A stretch of DNA of 64,000 nt from JBGANR01 sp044222225 (GTDB lineage Bacteria; Actinomycetota; Actinomycetes; Mycobacteriales; Mycobacteriaceae). A model generated the notes under the pieces. The model did no database searches and was not told the origin of the DNA. It saw only the letters and a program-made list of their open reading frames with translations. Location of the stretch: NCBI GenBank assembly GCA_044222225.1, contig JBGANR010000019.1, positions 23,046 to 87,045 of the forward strand, written 5' to 3'. The translations under genes and the position numbers were made by a program. The number at the start of each line of letters is the position of its first letter. Position 1 is the stretch's first letter. Shown piece after piece: positions 6,971 through 15,498 of this stretch.

Positions 6971-8461
6971 TCAGCTCGTCGTCGGCAGCGTCGCTCGCGC
7001 GGCCCGCAGCCGGGCCAGCGTCCGCTCCCGGCCGAGCAACTCCAGCGACTCGTACAGCGGCGGGCTGACGGCCGAGCCCGTCACGGCCACGCGGACGGGA
7101 CCGAACGCCAGGCGCGGCTTGAGTTCCTGCCGCTCGACCAACTCGGCGCGCAACGCCTCCTCGATCGCGGGCGTCGTCCATTCGGCCAGTTCCTCGAGCA
7201 CGCGGATCGAGCCGTCGAGCACGCGATCGGACCCCTCGCGGAAGTTCTTGCGCGCCGCGACCTCGTCGACGGCGAAATCGGCCTCGTCGACGAAGAGGAA
7301 GCGGATCAGCGCCCAGGCGTCCGAAAGCACCTGGACGCGGGTCTGGACGAGGCCCGCCAGCTCGGCGAACTGCGCGTCGTCCAGCGGCGCGGTGTCGTCG
7401 ACGAGATGCCCGGCGCCGACGAGGAAGGCGCGCAGCCGTGCGGCGAAGTCGGCGGGGTCGAGCCGCCGGATGTGCTCGGCGTTGATGGCGTCGCACTTCT
7501 TCTGGTCGAACCGTGCCGGGTTGGAGTTGACGTCGCGGACGTCGAACGCGGCGATCATCTCCGCCAGGGTGAAGACGTCGGTGTCGCCGCCGATGCCCCA
7601 GCCGAGCAACGCGAGGTAGTTGAGCAGCCCCTCGGGGAGGATGCCGCGCTCGCGGTGGTGGAAGAGGTTCGACTGCGGGTCGCGCTTGGAGAGCTTGCGG
7701 TTGCCCTCCCCCATGACGAACGGCAGGTGTCCGAACTCCGGCACGCCGTCGGCGATCCCGAGACGCGTCAGAGCCCGGTAGAGCGCGATCTGCCGCGGCG
7801 TCGAGCTGAGCAGATCCTCGCCGCGCAGCACGTGCGTGATCTTCATCAGCGCGTCGTCGACGGGATTGACCAGTGTGTACAGCGGCATGCCGTTGCCGCG
7901 GGTCAACGCGAAGTCCGGCACCGTCCCGGCCTTGGCGACGACCTCGCCGCGGACGAGATCGGTCCAGCTGACGTCCTCGTCCGGCATCCGCAGCCGCACC
8001 ACCGCGCCGCGCCCCTCGGCGCGGTAGGCGGCCCGCTGTGCGTCCGTGAGATCGCGATCGTGGTTGTCGTAGCCGAGCTTCGGATCCCGCCCGGCCGCGC
8101 GATGCCGCGCCTCGACCTCCTCGGGCGTCGAGAACGACTCGTACGCCTCGCCCGCCTCCAGCAACCGCCGGACGACGTCGAGGTGCAGCTCACGCCGCTC
8201 CGACTGCCGGTACGGCGCGTACGGCCCGCCGACCTCCGGGCCCTCGTCCCAGTCGAGGCCGAGCCAGCGCAGCGCGTCGAGGATCGCCGCGTAGCTCTCC
8301 TCGCTGTCCCGGCCGGCGTCGGTGTCCTCGATGCGGAACACGAACGTGCCGCCGTCGTGGCGGGCCTGAGCGAAGTTGAACAGCGCGGTGCGCACGAGGC
8401 CGACGTGCGGCACACCGGTCGGCGACGGACAGAAACGGACGCGGACTGCGGAAGCGGGCAT
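6971..8461 (-). CDS. gltX: Glutamyl-tRNA synthetase
   Basis: A class I aminoacyl-tRNA synthetase of 496 residues that charges tRNA-Glu and, in actinobacteria, mischarges tRNA-Gln for GatCAB. The N-terminus has the ATP-binding HIGH-like signature in VRFCPSPTGVPHVGLVRTAL (V in place of I). The KMSKS-type loop is GNRKLSKRD near the middle, followed by the helical anticodon-binding domain. I chose the ATG at 8461 because a TACCCT -10 sits 7 nt upstream; the 22-residue longer version has no family support. It lies directly downstream of its two candidate tRNA substrates. Confidence 0.97.
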   Translation of the reverse strand: MPASAVRVRFCPSPTGVPHVGLVRTALFNFAQARHDGGTFVFRIEDTDAGRDSEESYAAILDALRWLGLDWDEGPEVGGPYAPYRQSERRELHLDVVRRLLEAGEAYESFSTPEEVEARHRAAGRDPKLGYDNHDRDLTDAQRAAYRAEGRGAVVRLRMPDEDVSWTDLVRGEVVAKAGTVPDFALTRGNGMPLYTLVNPVDDALMKITHVLRGEDLLSSTPRQIALYRALTRLGIADGVPEFGHLPFVMGEGNRKLSKRDPQSNLFHHRERGILPEGLLNYLALLGWGIGGDTDVFTLAEMIAAFDVRDVNSNPARFDQKKCDAINAEHIRRLDPADFAARLRAFLVGAGHLVDDTAPLDDAQFAELAGLVQTRVQVLSDAWALIRFLFVDEADFAVDEVAARKNFREGSDRVLDGSIRVLEELAEWTTPAIEEALRAELVERQELKPRLAFGPVRVAVTGSAVSPPLYESLELLGRERTLARLRAARATLPTTS

Positions 8462-8468
8462 GGCAGGA

Positions 8469-8474
8469 AGGGTA
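8469..8474 (-). promoter_or_regulatory. -10 element (TACCCT) of gltX
   Basis: Minus-strand TACCCT ends 7 nt before the ATG at 8461, implying a leaderless gltX mRNA and supporting the shorter start. Confidence 0.5.
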
Positions 8475-8523
8475 GGCGATACCCGGAGTCCGACCCGACT
8501 CGCGTCACGAGGCGCCCGCGCCG

Positions 8524-9351
8524 TCACAGCCCCGAGATGAACTCCACGAGCAGTGCGTTGACCTCGTCCGGTCGCTCGAGGTAGCCGTAGTGCCCGGCCT
8601 TCTCCACCACCCGGTACGACGCCCCCGGAATCGCGTCCGCGACCTCGCGGGCGAGATGCGCCGGCACCATCCGGTCGTCGGCGAACCCGACGACGAGCGA
8701 CGGCACCCGGATGCCCCGGTAGGCGGCGAGCCGGTCGATCTCGCGATCGTGCAGGCCCATCTGGGCGCGCACACCGGACGACGTCGCCGACCCCGAGAAC
8801 TCGATGATGTCGAGCCAGTCCCGCACCTTCGAGTCGTCGTCGAGGGTGTGCGGCGAGAGGTTGAACTGCGCCGTGATCGCCGCGTGGTACGGCGCCGGCA
8901 GCGTGATCCGCTTGTCGTAGAGCTCGCGCTCACCGGTGTTGTACGCGTTCTGCAGCGGTCCCATGCGGCCGTAGGTGGCGATCATCGCAGCGCCCCGCAG
9001 CAGCTCCGGACGCGCCAGCGCGAGCTCCTGCGTGAGCTTGGCGCCGAGCGACGTCCCGACCACCACGGCCTTCTCGGCGCCCCGGCGGACGTATTCGACG
9101 AGCGCCGCCGTGTCGGCCACCATGTCGGCGACCGAGAACCCGCCCGGACATTCCGAGCTCGGCGCGATGCCGCGGTTGTCGAAGGTGACGACCCGGTAGC
9201 CGGCCTTGACGAGTGCCGGCACCTGGTGGGCGGCCCACACACGTCCGGGACTGCCGGTGCCCATCACCATGACGACGAGCGGACCCGAGCCGTGGATCTG
9301 GTAGGAGATGTCGATGCCGTTGAGGCGCGCCGTCTGCGGCGTCGGTCGCAT
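8524..9351 (-). CDS. Alpha/beta hydrolase
   Basis: A 275-residue hydrolase of the alpha/beta fold. The oxyanion region is VMGTGSPG, the nucleophile elbow GTSLGA (Ser near residue 100), the acid lies in FADDRMVP, and the base His in GHYGY close to the C-terminus, so the triad looks complete. No signal peptide. It starts 4 bp after the FAH-family gene on the same strand and is probably cotranscribed with it, which hints at a shared role in catabolism of a ring-cleavage or acyl substrate. The substrate cannot be told. Confidence 0.85.
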   Translation of the reverse strand: MRPTPQTARLNGIDISYQIHGSGPLVVMVMGTGSPGRVWAAHQVPALVKAGYRVVTFDNRGIAPSSECPGGFSVADMVADTAALVEYVRRGAEKAVVVGTSLGAKLTQELALARPELLRGAAMIATYGRMGPLQNAYNTGERELYDKRITLPAPYHAAITAQFNLSPHTLDDDSKVRDWLDIIEFSGSATSSGVRAQMGLHDREIDRLAAYRGIRVPSLVVGFADDRMVPAHLAREVADAIPGASYRVVEKAGHYGYLERPDEVNALLVEFISGL

Positions 9352-9355
9352 CGGC

Positions 9356-10117
9356 TCAGCCCCTCGCCACGACGGGATTGGACAGCGTGCCGATGCCCTC
9401 GACGGTCACCGACACCGTGTCGCCCGCAGCGAGCGGGCCGACGCCCTCGGGCGTTCCGGTGAGGATGACGTCGCCCGGCAACAGCGTCATGACCTTGGAG
9501 ATCCACTCGATGATCTCGCCGATCGAATGCAGCATGAGCGACGTCCGCGCGCGCTGGCGGACCTCGCCGTTGAGTTCGGTGCGCACCTCGAGATCCGTCG
9601 GGTCGAGGTCGGTGACGATCCACGGCCCCAGCGGACAGAACGTGTCGTAGCCCTTGGCCCGCGTCCACTGTCCGTCGGTCCGCTGCTGATCACGCGCCGT
9701 GACGTCGTTGGCGACGGTGTAGCCGAGGATGACGTCCTTGGCCTTGGCCGCCGGGACGTCCCGGCACGGCCGGCCGATGACGACGGCGAGCTCACCCTCG
9801 TAGTCCACGCGACTACTCGACGGCGGCAACTGGATCGCGGCGCCGGGGCCGGTGATCGACGTGCTCGGCTTGGAGAACACGACCGGGAAGTCCGGCACCT
9901 CCCCGCCCAATTCGGCCACGTGATCGGCGTAGTTCTTGCCTGCGCAGATGACCTTGCTCGCGAGGATCGGCGCGAGCAGCCGGACGTCGTCGAGCGCCCA
10001 GCTTCGTCCCGTGTACGTCGGGTTCCCGAAGGGGTGCTCGGCGATCTCACGCGCCCGCTCCCCCTCGATGCCGACGAACGCCACCCCGTCCGGGCTTGCG
10101 ATCCGTCCCAATCTCAT
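9356..10117 (-). CDS. Fumarylacetoacetate hydrolase family protein
   Basis: A 253-residue FAH-superfamily enzyme, the family that cleaves or isomerises acylpyruvates and ring-fission products. Diagnostic segments are ICAGKNYADHVAE, KPSTSITGPG, DYEGELAVVIG (metal-binding acids) and GYTVANDVTARD, ending with LTGTPEGVGPLAAGD. It is the counterpart of Rv2993c next to gltX. I chose the ATG at 10117 because a TAGGGT -10 lies 7 nt upstream and the protein then begins MRLGRIAS like its relatives. It heads a two-gene unit with the hydrolase downstream and is divergent from an MFS gene. Confidence 0.9.
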   Translation of the reverse strand: MRLGRIASPDGVAFVGIEGERAREIAEHPFGNPTYTGRSWALDDVRLLAPILASKVICAGKNYADHVAELGGEVPDFPVVFSKPSTSITGPGAAIQLPPSSSRVDYEGELAVVIGRPCRDVPAAKAKDVILGYTVANDVTARDQQRTDGQWTRAKGYDTFCPLGPWIVTDLDPTDLEVRTELNGEVRQRARTSLMLHSIGEIIEWISKVMTLLPGDVILTGTPEGVGPLAAGDTVSVTVEGIGTLSNPVVARG

Positions 10118-10124
10118 GGCTACG

Positions 10125-10130
10125 ACCCTA
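10125..10130 (-). promoter_or_regulatory. -10 element (TAGGGT) of the FAH-family gene
   Basis: Minus-strand TAGGGT, 7 nt before the ATG at 10117. It lies in the 64-bp divergent gap shared with the MFS gene. Confidence 0.5.
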
Positions 10131-10167
10131 TCGCCGCCCACCGACGGTTCTTCGCCGTCCACCGGAG

Positions 10168-10173
10168 TAATGT
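10168..10173 (+). promoter_or_regulatory. -10 element (TAATGT) of the MFS gene
   Basis: TAATGT, 8 nt before the ATG at 10182; supports the chosen start and a near-leaderless transcript. Confidence 0.5.
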
Positions 10174-10181
10174 TCCAACTC

Positions 10182-11447
10182 ATGGAACAGGAATCCCAAT
10201 ATACGAGACGGTGGTCGATCTTGGCCGCCGCGGTGCTCGCCGCCGTCGCGACGTCCGCGATCACCTCGGGGACCGCCTACCTCATCCCGACGTGGCACGC
10301 CGACGGGATGAGCATGACCGTCGCCGCCACCCTCGCCGCCGCGCCCGGCGTCGGCCTGCTGCTGACGATCATCGGCTGGGGCGTCGCACTCGACCGCTTC
10401 GGCGAGCGCCCCGTGCTGCTGACGTCGCTCACGCTCTCGACCGTCTGCGCGACGGCCGTCGTCGTGGCCGCCGCCGCCGACGTCTCGGTATGGATCCTCG
10501 GCGCGCTGCTCGTGCTGGCCGGCGCCGCGTGCGGAGCGGGCAACGGCGCGTCCGGACGTCTGGTCGTGGCCGCGTTCCCGCCGGAGCGACGCGGCACGGC
10601 GATGGGCATCCGGCAGACCGCCCAACCGCTGGCCGTCGGCGTCTGCGCGTTGACGATGCCGGTGCTGGCGCACACCGAGGGACCTTCAACGGCACTGACC
10701 GTCCCGGTCGCCATCACGGTCCTCGCCCTCGCCGTGTGCGCGGTCATCGTGCCCCGCGCCACCCGGTCCGCGACGGCGCGCGACGCGGTCGTCGGCAACC
10801 CCTACCGGACCGGCCGCTTCCTACAGCGCGTCCACCTCGTCAGCGCCCTGCTCGTGGTGCCGCAGACGATGCTCTGGACATTCGTGCCGGCCTGGCTCAT
10901 CGTCGGCCACGGCTGGGGCCCCGCGGCCGCGGGCGGGCTCGTCGTCACCGCGCAGTGGCTCGGCGCGGCCGGCAGGATCGCCGCCGGCCGGTGGTCGGAC
11001 GCCGTCGGCTCCCGGATGCGGCCGGTTCAGATCATCGCCGTCGCCGCCACCGCCGTCATGCTCGCGCTGGCGGCCGCCGACGCTCTCGGCTGGACGGTCG
11101 TCGCGATCGTCGTCATGATCGCGGCGTCGGTCGTCACCGTCAGCGACAACGGGTTGGCCTTCACCGCGATCGCCGAGCACGCCGGCCCCTCATGGAGCGG
11201 ACGGGCGCTGTCGATCCAGAACACCGGCCAGTTCCTCACCACCGCCGCGGTGACGCCGGTGTTCGGCGCGATCATCGGCGCGGCCGGATTCCCGCTCGCC
11301 TTCGCGGCGGCGGGCTGCGTCGCCGCCGCCGCGATCGGGTTGGTACCGGACGCCGGAGCGAGGACGCCTCGAACGCGCCGGCCACCTGACGGTCAGACGA
11401 TCGACACACCACTCCGTCCGGCCGCGAACGAACCGGACCGGGGCTAG
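10182..11447 (+). CDS. MFS transporter
   Basis: A 421-residue polytopic membrane protein with about 12 hydrophobic segments. The intracellular loop 2-3 motif of the major facilitator superfamily is recognisable as GWGVALDRFGERPVLL, and GIRQTAQPLAVG matches the mid-protein loop of drug/metabolite exporters. It occupies the place of Rv2994. The ATG at 10182 is favoured by its TAATGT -10. Substrate unknown; by neighbourhood it could carry a compound handled by the divergent FAH/hydrolase pair. The stop overlaps the -10 of the following gene. Confidence 0.88.
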   Translation: MEQESQYTRRWSILAAAVLAAVATSAITSGTAYLIPTWHADGMSMTVAATLAAAPGVGLLLTIIGWGVALDRFGERPVLLTSLTLSTVCATAVVVAAAADVSVWILGALLVLAGAACGAGNGASGRLVVAAFPPERRGTAMGIRQTAQPLAVGVCALTMPVLAHTEGPSTALTVPVAITVLALAVCAVIVPRATRSATARDAVVGNPYRTGRFLQRVHLVSALLVVPQTMLWTFVPAWLIVGHGWGPAAAGGLVVTAQWLGAAGRIAAGRWSDAVGSRMRPVQIIAVAATAVMLALAAADALGWTVVAIVVMIAASVVTVSDNGLAFTAIAEHAGPSWSGRALSIQNTGQFLTTAAVTPVFGAIIGAAGFPLAFAAAGCVAAAAIGLVPDAGARTPRTRRPPDGQTIDTPLRPAANEPDRG

Positions 11448-11450
11448 CCT
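11445..11450 (+). promoter_or_regulatory. -10 element (TAGCCT) of the PPOX-family gene
   Basis: TAGCCT includes the TAG stop of the MFS gene and ends 6 nt before the GTG at 11457, giving the next gene a separate leaderless start. Confidence 0.5.
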
Positions 11451-11456
11451 CGAACC

Positions 11457-11846
11457 GTGAGCATCCCACTTCCCGACGCCTTCCGATCGATCCTCGACGC
11501 GCCCGAGTACGCGGTCGTCGCGACCGTCCAGCCCGACGGCCGGCCGCAGCTGTCCGTGGTGTGGATCAAGCGGGACGGCGACGACATCCTCTTCTCCACC
11601 GTCCGCGGCCGGCAGAAGACGAAGAACATCGAGCGCGACCCGCGCGTCACGGTCCTCGTCTACCCCAAGGACAACCCCTACTCCTACTTCGAGGCGCGTG
11701 GCACCGCCACGCTCGTCGACGACGACGGTCCCGGCCTCATCGACGAGCTCTCGCGCAAGTACACCGGCGGACCGTGGACGGCCGACGCTCCCGGCACGCC
11801 CCGCGTCATCGTCCGGGTGAGCGCCGACCGGATCACCTCGCACTGA
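11457..11846 (+). CDS. PPOX-class split-barrel flavin/F420-binding protein
   Basis: A 129-residue member of the pyridoxamine-phosphate-oxidase-like split-barrel group, many of whose actinobacterial members bind F420 or FMN. The order VVATVQPDGRPQLSVVWIKRDGDDILFSTVRGRQKTKNIERDPRVTVLV is typical: the two barrel strands, then R..KTKNI for the cofactor phosphate. The length is that of small single-domain members such as Rv2991. Start GTG at 11457, leaderless. A strong hairpin follows, separating it from a convergent UspA-like gene. Confidence 0.88.
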   Translation: MSIPLPDAFRSILDAPEYAVVATVQPDGRPQLSVVWIKRDGDDILFSTVRGRQKTKNIERDPRVTVLVYPKDNPYSYFEARGTATLVDDDGPGLIDELSRKYTGGPWTADAPGTPRVIVRVSADRITSH

Positions 11847-11855
11847 ACCGCCCGC

Positions 11856-11892
11856 CTCGTGCCGGGCCGGGTGACACCCGACCCGGCACGAG
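11856..11892. terminator. Bidirectional terminator hairpin
   Basis: An 18-bp stem (CTCGTGCCGGGCCGGGTG against its complement, one G-U-type mismatch) with a tiny loop, between convergent PPOX and UspA-like genes. No clear U-tract. Confidence 0.65.
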
Positions 11893-11896
11893 TCGT

Positions 11897-12256
11897 CTAA
11901 TGCCCGGCCTTGACCGCCAGCACCGGGGCCGCCGCGTCGAGCAGGATCCGTTGGGCCGTCGAGCCGAACAGCAGCTTGCCGGTGGCCGTCCGGTGCTTGA
12001 CCCCGATGACGATCACCGACACCTCGAGCCGGGACGCCGCCACGAGCAGAGCGCCGGCGGCGTCCTTGTCCCGCGCGTCCGGCCGCTCGAAGGTCACGGT
12101 CAGGCCGAGCTCCGTGCCCGCCGAGACGTCCGGCTCGGGCCCGTCGAGCAGGAAGACGACGACGTCGGTCTCCTCGCGCCGACGCGCCTCCTCGTAGCCT
12201 TCCGCGAGCGCCGCCGCGCTCGCCGCGCCGGGCTGATGGGCGATGAGAACCGTCAT
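11897..12256 (-). CDS. Universal stress protein (UspA) domain protein
   Basis: A 119-residue single Usp domain: beta-1 TVLIAHQPG, central VSVIVIGVKHR, and the nucleotide-loop region GKLLFGSTAQRILLDAAAPVLAV, a G-x9-G-S-T variant. It ends the tctCBA-usp transcription unit. The start could be ATG 12256 or ATG 12268, the latter overlapping the tctA stop (ATGTCTGA); AGGAAGG precedes both, 12 nt from the first and directly abutting the second, so I prefer 12256. Usp proteins are often coupled to transporters; here the link to tripartite uptake is only positional. Confidence 0.85.
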   Translation of the reverse strand: MTVLIAHQPGAASAAALAEGYEEARRREETDVVVFLLDGPEPDVSAGTELGLTVTFERPDARDKDAAGALLVAASRLEVSVIVIGVKHRTATGKLLFGSTAQRILLDAAAPVLAVKAGH

Positions 12257-12260
12257 GGGA

Positions 12261-13769
12261 TCAGACATCCTTCCTGGTGCGCGAGACGATCGCCTGACGC
12301 ACCTTGAACAGCAGAACGAGCAGCAGCAGACCGTAGAGCACGAGCGGGATCGGCGACGACACGAACACCGAGTAGTCGCCGTTCGACGACAGCAACGCGT
12401 CCCGCATGCTGGTCTCGGCGAGCGGGCCGAGCACCATGCCGATGAGCAGCGGGGCCAACGGGATGTCGTAGCGCTTGAAGGCGAACGCCAGCAACCCGAT
12501 GCCGAGGAACAGCAGCAGGTCGAACGTCGACGGCGCGGTGGCGTAGATGCCGAGCCCGCAGAAGACGACGATGCTGCCGTACAGGTACGGCGCCGGGATG
12601 AGCAACAGCTTGGCCCAGAGCTGCGCGAACGGCAGGTTGATGGCGAGCAGCACCACCATGGCGAGGAAGAAGCTCGCCAGCAGCGCCCACACCAGGTCCG
12701 GCGAGTTGTCGAACAACAGCGGCCCCGGCTGCAGACCGTACTGCCGGAACGCCGCCAGCATGATCGCCGCCGTCGCCGAGACCGGCAGGCCAAGGGCCAG
12801 CAGCGCCCCCATCGCCATGCCCGTCGTCGAGTTGCCCGCCGCTTCCGGGGCGGCCAGCCCGCGCGGGGCGCCCTTGCCGAACATCGGCGTCGCGCGCCGG
12901 GCGTCCAGCCTGCGCTCGACGTCGTAGGCGAGGAACGTCGGCACCTCGGAGCCGCCCACCGGGATGACGCCGAACGGCAGGCCGATCGCCGTGCCGCGGC
13001 CCCACGCCGGGAGAGCGTCCAGGAACTCGGCCCGCGACAGCCAGGCCCGGCCGGCCTTCGAGCGCAGTCCCTCCGGCGCCGGATCGCGGCTGAACCGCCC
13101 GGCGACGCTGATGATCTCGCCGAGGGCGAGCATGCCGACCGCGACGGTGACGAGCGGGATCCCGTCGAACAGGTTCATCGAGCCGAAGGTGAACCGCTCG
13201 GTGCCCGAGATCTGGTCGATGCCGACGGTCGCGAACATCAGCCCGAGCACAAGCGAGGCGAGACCCTTGAGCACGGATTCGGAGACCACCGAGGAGATCG
13301 CGCCGAAGGCCAGCAACGACAGGGCGAAATACTCCGCCGGACCGAACTTCGTCGACGCCTCAGCCATGAAGGGCGCGAGGAAGACGACGAGGACCGAGGC
13401 GATCATGCCGCCGAAGAACGCGCCGATGGCGGCGATGGCCAGCGCCTGCGGGGCCTTGCCCGCCTTGGCCATCGCGTGCCCCTCGAACGTCGACGCGATG
13501 GACGACGCCTGGCCCGGCGTGTTCATGAGGATCGCCATAGTCGAGTCGCCGAACAGCCCGCCGAAGTAGACGCCCGAGAACAGGATGAACGCGGCCGTGG
13601 GCTCGAGCGCGAAGGTCAGCGGCAGCAGCAGCGCCACGGCCATCGACGAGCCGAGACCGGGCAGGACGCCGACGGCGGTGCCGATGAGGCAGCCGATGAC
13701 GACCCACATGAGATTGACCGGGGACAGCGCTCCGGCGAAGCCGTCGAGAAGAAGACCGAACTGTTCCAC
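12261..13769 (-). CDS. tctA: Tripartite tricarboxylate transporter permease TctA
   Basis: The large membrane subunit (502 residues, about 12 hydrophobic segments) of the TTT family, which imports citrate-like carboxylates using a periplasmic or extracytoplasmic binding protein and an ion gradient. Family marks include the N-terminal GCLIGTAVGVLPGLGS, the PGQASSIASTFEGHAMAKAG segment, and the repeated GIPVGGSEVP-like block in the second half. It lies 2 bp after tctB, and its 3' end overlaps or abuts the UspA-like gene. The substrate cannot be read from sequence. Confidence 0.94.
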   Translation of the reverse strand: MEQFGLLLDGFAGALSPVNLMWVVIGCLIGTAVGVLPGLGSSMAVALLLPLTFALEPTAAFILFSGVYFGGLFGDSTMAILMNTPGQASSIASTFEGHAMAKAGKAPQALAIAAIGAFFGGMIASVLVVFLAPFMAEASTKFGPAEYFALSLLAFGAISSVVSESVLKGLASLVLGLMFATVGIDQISGTERFTFGSMNLFDGIPLVTVAVGMLALGEIISVAGRFSRDPAPEGLRSKAGRAWLSRAEFLDALPAWGRGTAIGLPFGVIPVGGSEVPTFLAYDVERRLDARRATPMFGKGAPRGLAAPEAAGNSTTGMAMGALLALGLPVSATAAIMLAAFRQYGLQPGPLLFDNSPDLVWALLASFFLAMVVLLAINLPFAQLWAKLLLIPAPYLYGSIVVFCGLGIYATAPSTFDLLLFLGIGLLAFAFKRYDIPLAPLLIGMVLGPLAETSMRDALLSSNGDYSVFVSSPIPLVLYGLLLLVLLFKVRQAIVSRTRKDV

Positions 13770-13771
13770 GA

Positions 13772-14299
13772 CTACAGCCCTCCCAGCAGTCCGGACGGCA
13801 GCGCCAGATCGAGGCCGACGCCGAAGACGACGAACACGGCGCTCGACACGAGCAGTGCCACCGAGATGTCAAACAGCGGACGCTTGCCGCCGAAGGCCCG
13901 CGTCACGCACCAGAACATCAGCGCGGCCGCGAGGATCCAGCCGAGGACGTCGAGGAGCACGGCGAAGACGGCGACGCCGCCGACCAGCCAGGCCACCGCC
14001 CGCCAGTCCGTGTACGTCCGGTGCTCGTCCTCTGCCGCGATCGGATCGGGATGCCGCAGGTAATGCACCGTCAGTCCCACGGCGAGCAGGTAGCCCACCA
14101 CGGCGAGCAGGATCGGGAAGAACGTGGGCCCGGGCGACTTCGCGGTCGCCGGGACCTCCATCGTGACGATGCCGATGACGGTGAGGGTGCTGGCGACGGC
14201 CAGGACGGCCGGGACGATGAGGCCGCCCCGCCCCCGGAGCACGCCGCCGCTCGGCGTGGCGTCCGGCGTGCTGTCGACGCCGGTGGGATTCGGGGTCAT
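13772..14299 (-). CDS. tctB: Tripartite tricarboxylate transporter small membrane subunit TctB
   Basis: A 175-residue membrane protein with four predicted spans and the PTFFPILLAV segment common to TctB proteins. The ATG at 14299 overlaps the tctC stop by 4 bp (ATGA), so translation is coupled; longer versions would read back into tctC. Works with TctA as the transmembrane part of the carboxylate importer. Confidence 0.9.
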   Translation of the reverse strand: MTPNPTGVDSTPDATPSGGVLRGRGGLIVPAVLAVASTLTVIGIVTMEVPATAKSPGPTFFPILLAVVGYLLAVGLTVHYLRHPDPIAAEDEHRTYTDWRAVAWLVGGVAVFAVLLDVLGWILAAALMFWCVTRAFGGKRPLFDISVALLVSSAVFVVFGVGLDLALPSGLLGGL

Positions 14300-15324
14300 T
14301 GGTCGAGCTCCCGGTACAGGCCGGCGATGAGTTCGTCCTCGTCGGCGATGAACTGCGTCAGATCGGGCCCCTCCATCCAGACGCCCGTCCATTGATTGCG
14401 GCGCATGGCGTCCTTCCATTCCGGCGTGGCGAGCGTCTCGTCGAACATGCCGCGGATGGCCGCGACGTCCTCGGGCGTGATCCCCGGCGCGCCGAACAGC
14501 GCCCGCCAGTTGGCCAGCGTCACGTCGTATCCGGACTCGACGAGCGTCGGCAGGTCGACGCCCTCGAGGCGCTGCTTCGCCGCGATCGCCAGACCGCGCA
14601 GCCGACCGGACGCGATCTGGTCGGACAGATCCGCGTAGCCGGACAGCGCCGCCTTGGCGGTGTGGGTGACGAGCGCCTGCGCGACCTCGCCGCCGCCCGA
14701 CTTCGGGATGTACGTCGTCTTCTTCGGATCGACGCCGGCCGCTTTCGCCAACTGCGCCATGACGAGTTGATCGAAGCTGCCGCCGCCGGTGAACGCGATG
14801 CCGCCCGGATCCTTCCGCCAGTCGTCCATCAGATCCTGCACGGTCTTGTACGGCGAATCGGCCGGTACGACGAGGACGTCGTACTCCTCGAAGATCCGCG
14901 CGATCGGCGTCACGTCCTGGACTCTGACCGACGACTTGGTCTGCTGTACGCCCGCGACGAGCCCGCTGCCACCGACCATGACGACGTCGCCGCGGCCGTC
15001 CATCGAGGCCAGCCGCGCCAGCCCGATCGTGCCCGCGGCGCCCGGGATGTTGAGCACCTGGATGTTGGTCGCGATCTTGTTGTCGCGCATCGCGCGCTGC
15101 GCCTCGCGCATGACGAGGTCCCAGCCGCCGCCGGCGCCGGCGGGCACGACGAGCGTCGCCTTGCTCCTGATGTCCGGCGCCTTGTCTCCGCGCTGGAAGG
15201 AGAAGAACACGGCCGTCGCGATGACGACCGCCGCGACCACGCCGTACACACCGAGCGTGACGAGCCGCCTCGCACCGCCTGGTGGTCGCTCCGCTCTCGC
15301 TGTGTCTTCCGGACCGTCACTCAC
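14296..15324 (-). CDS. tctC: Tripartite tricarboxylate transporter binding protein TctC, membrane-anchored form
   Basis: A 342-residue Bug/TctC-type solute-binding protein that captures the carboxylate substrate. It has the family's LVVPAGAGGGWDL, NIPGAAGTIGLARL and FTGGGSFDQLVMAQLAKAAGVDPKK blocks. The N-terminus is not a cleavable signal or lipobox: about 20 charged residues are followed by one hydrophobic span (about residues 20-42), so the protein is probably tethered by an uncleaved anchor. Start GTG 15324 with GAGGAGG 6 nt upstream; the reading frame continues further but lacks support. First gene of tctCBA-usp. Confidence 0.9.
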   Translation of the reverse strand: MSDGPEDTARAERPPGGARRLVTLGVYGVVAAVVIATAVFFSFQRGDKAPDIRSKATLVVPAGAGGGWDLVMREAQRAMRDNKIATNIQVLNIPGAAGTIGLARLASMDGRGDVVMVGGSGLVAGVQQTKSSVRVQDVTPIARIFEEYDVLVVPADSPYKTVQDLMDDWRKDPGGIAFTGGGSFDQLVMAQLAKAAGVDPKKTTYIPKSGGGEVAQALVTHTAKAALSGYADLSDQIASGRLRGLAIAAKQRLEGVDLPTLVESGYDVTLANWRALFGAPGITPEDVAAIRGMFDETLATPEWKDAMRRNQWTGVWMEGPDLTQFIADEDELIAGLYRELDQ

Positions 15325-15454
15325 CGGGGCCTCCTCGGCTGCTCGGCGAACCGGGTCACCGGCGATGCCCGTCGGACCGCCCGCGACCCGACTCCGCTGT
15401 CGGGTTGGTCCCGACAGCATGCCCGACATCTCCTGATCATCGAGGAGAAATACG

Positions 15455-15487
15455 AAAAAGGGGTCCGCCGAGCGGCGGACCCCTTTT
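15455..15487 (-). terminator. Rho-independent terminator after leuB
   Basis: A perfect GGGGTCCGCCG stem with a short loop, flanked by A5 on one side and T5 on the other, so it can work in both orientations; it lies 12 bp past the leuB stop and upstream of tctC. Confidence 0.88.
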
Positions 15488-15498
15488 TCAGCCGATTC

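Noticed and set aside
12243..14063. 606-codon open frame antisense to tctA/tctB
   Set aside because: Extremely Arg/Gln/His-rich; the reverse strand encodes motif-bearing TctA and TctB.
15455..15487. Hairpin as part of a regulatory leader of tctC
   Set aside because: Lies 12 bp from the leuB stop and about 130 bp before tctC; perfect stem with A and T tracts fits a terminator.
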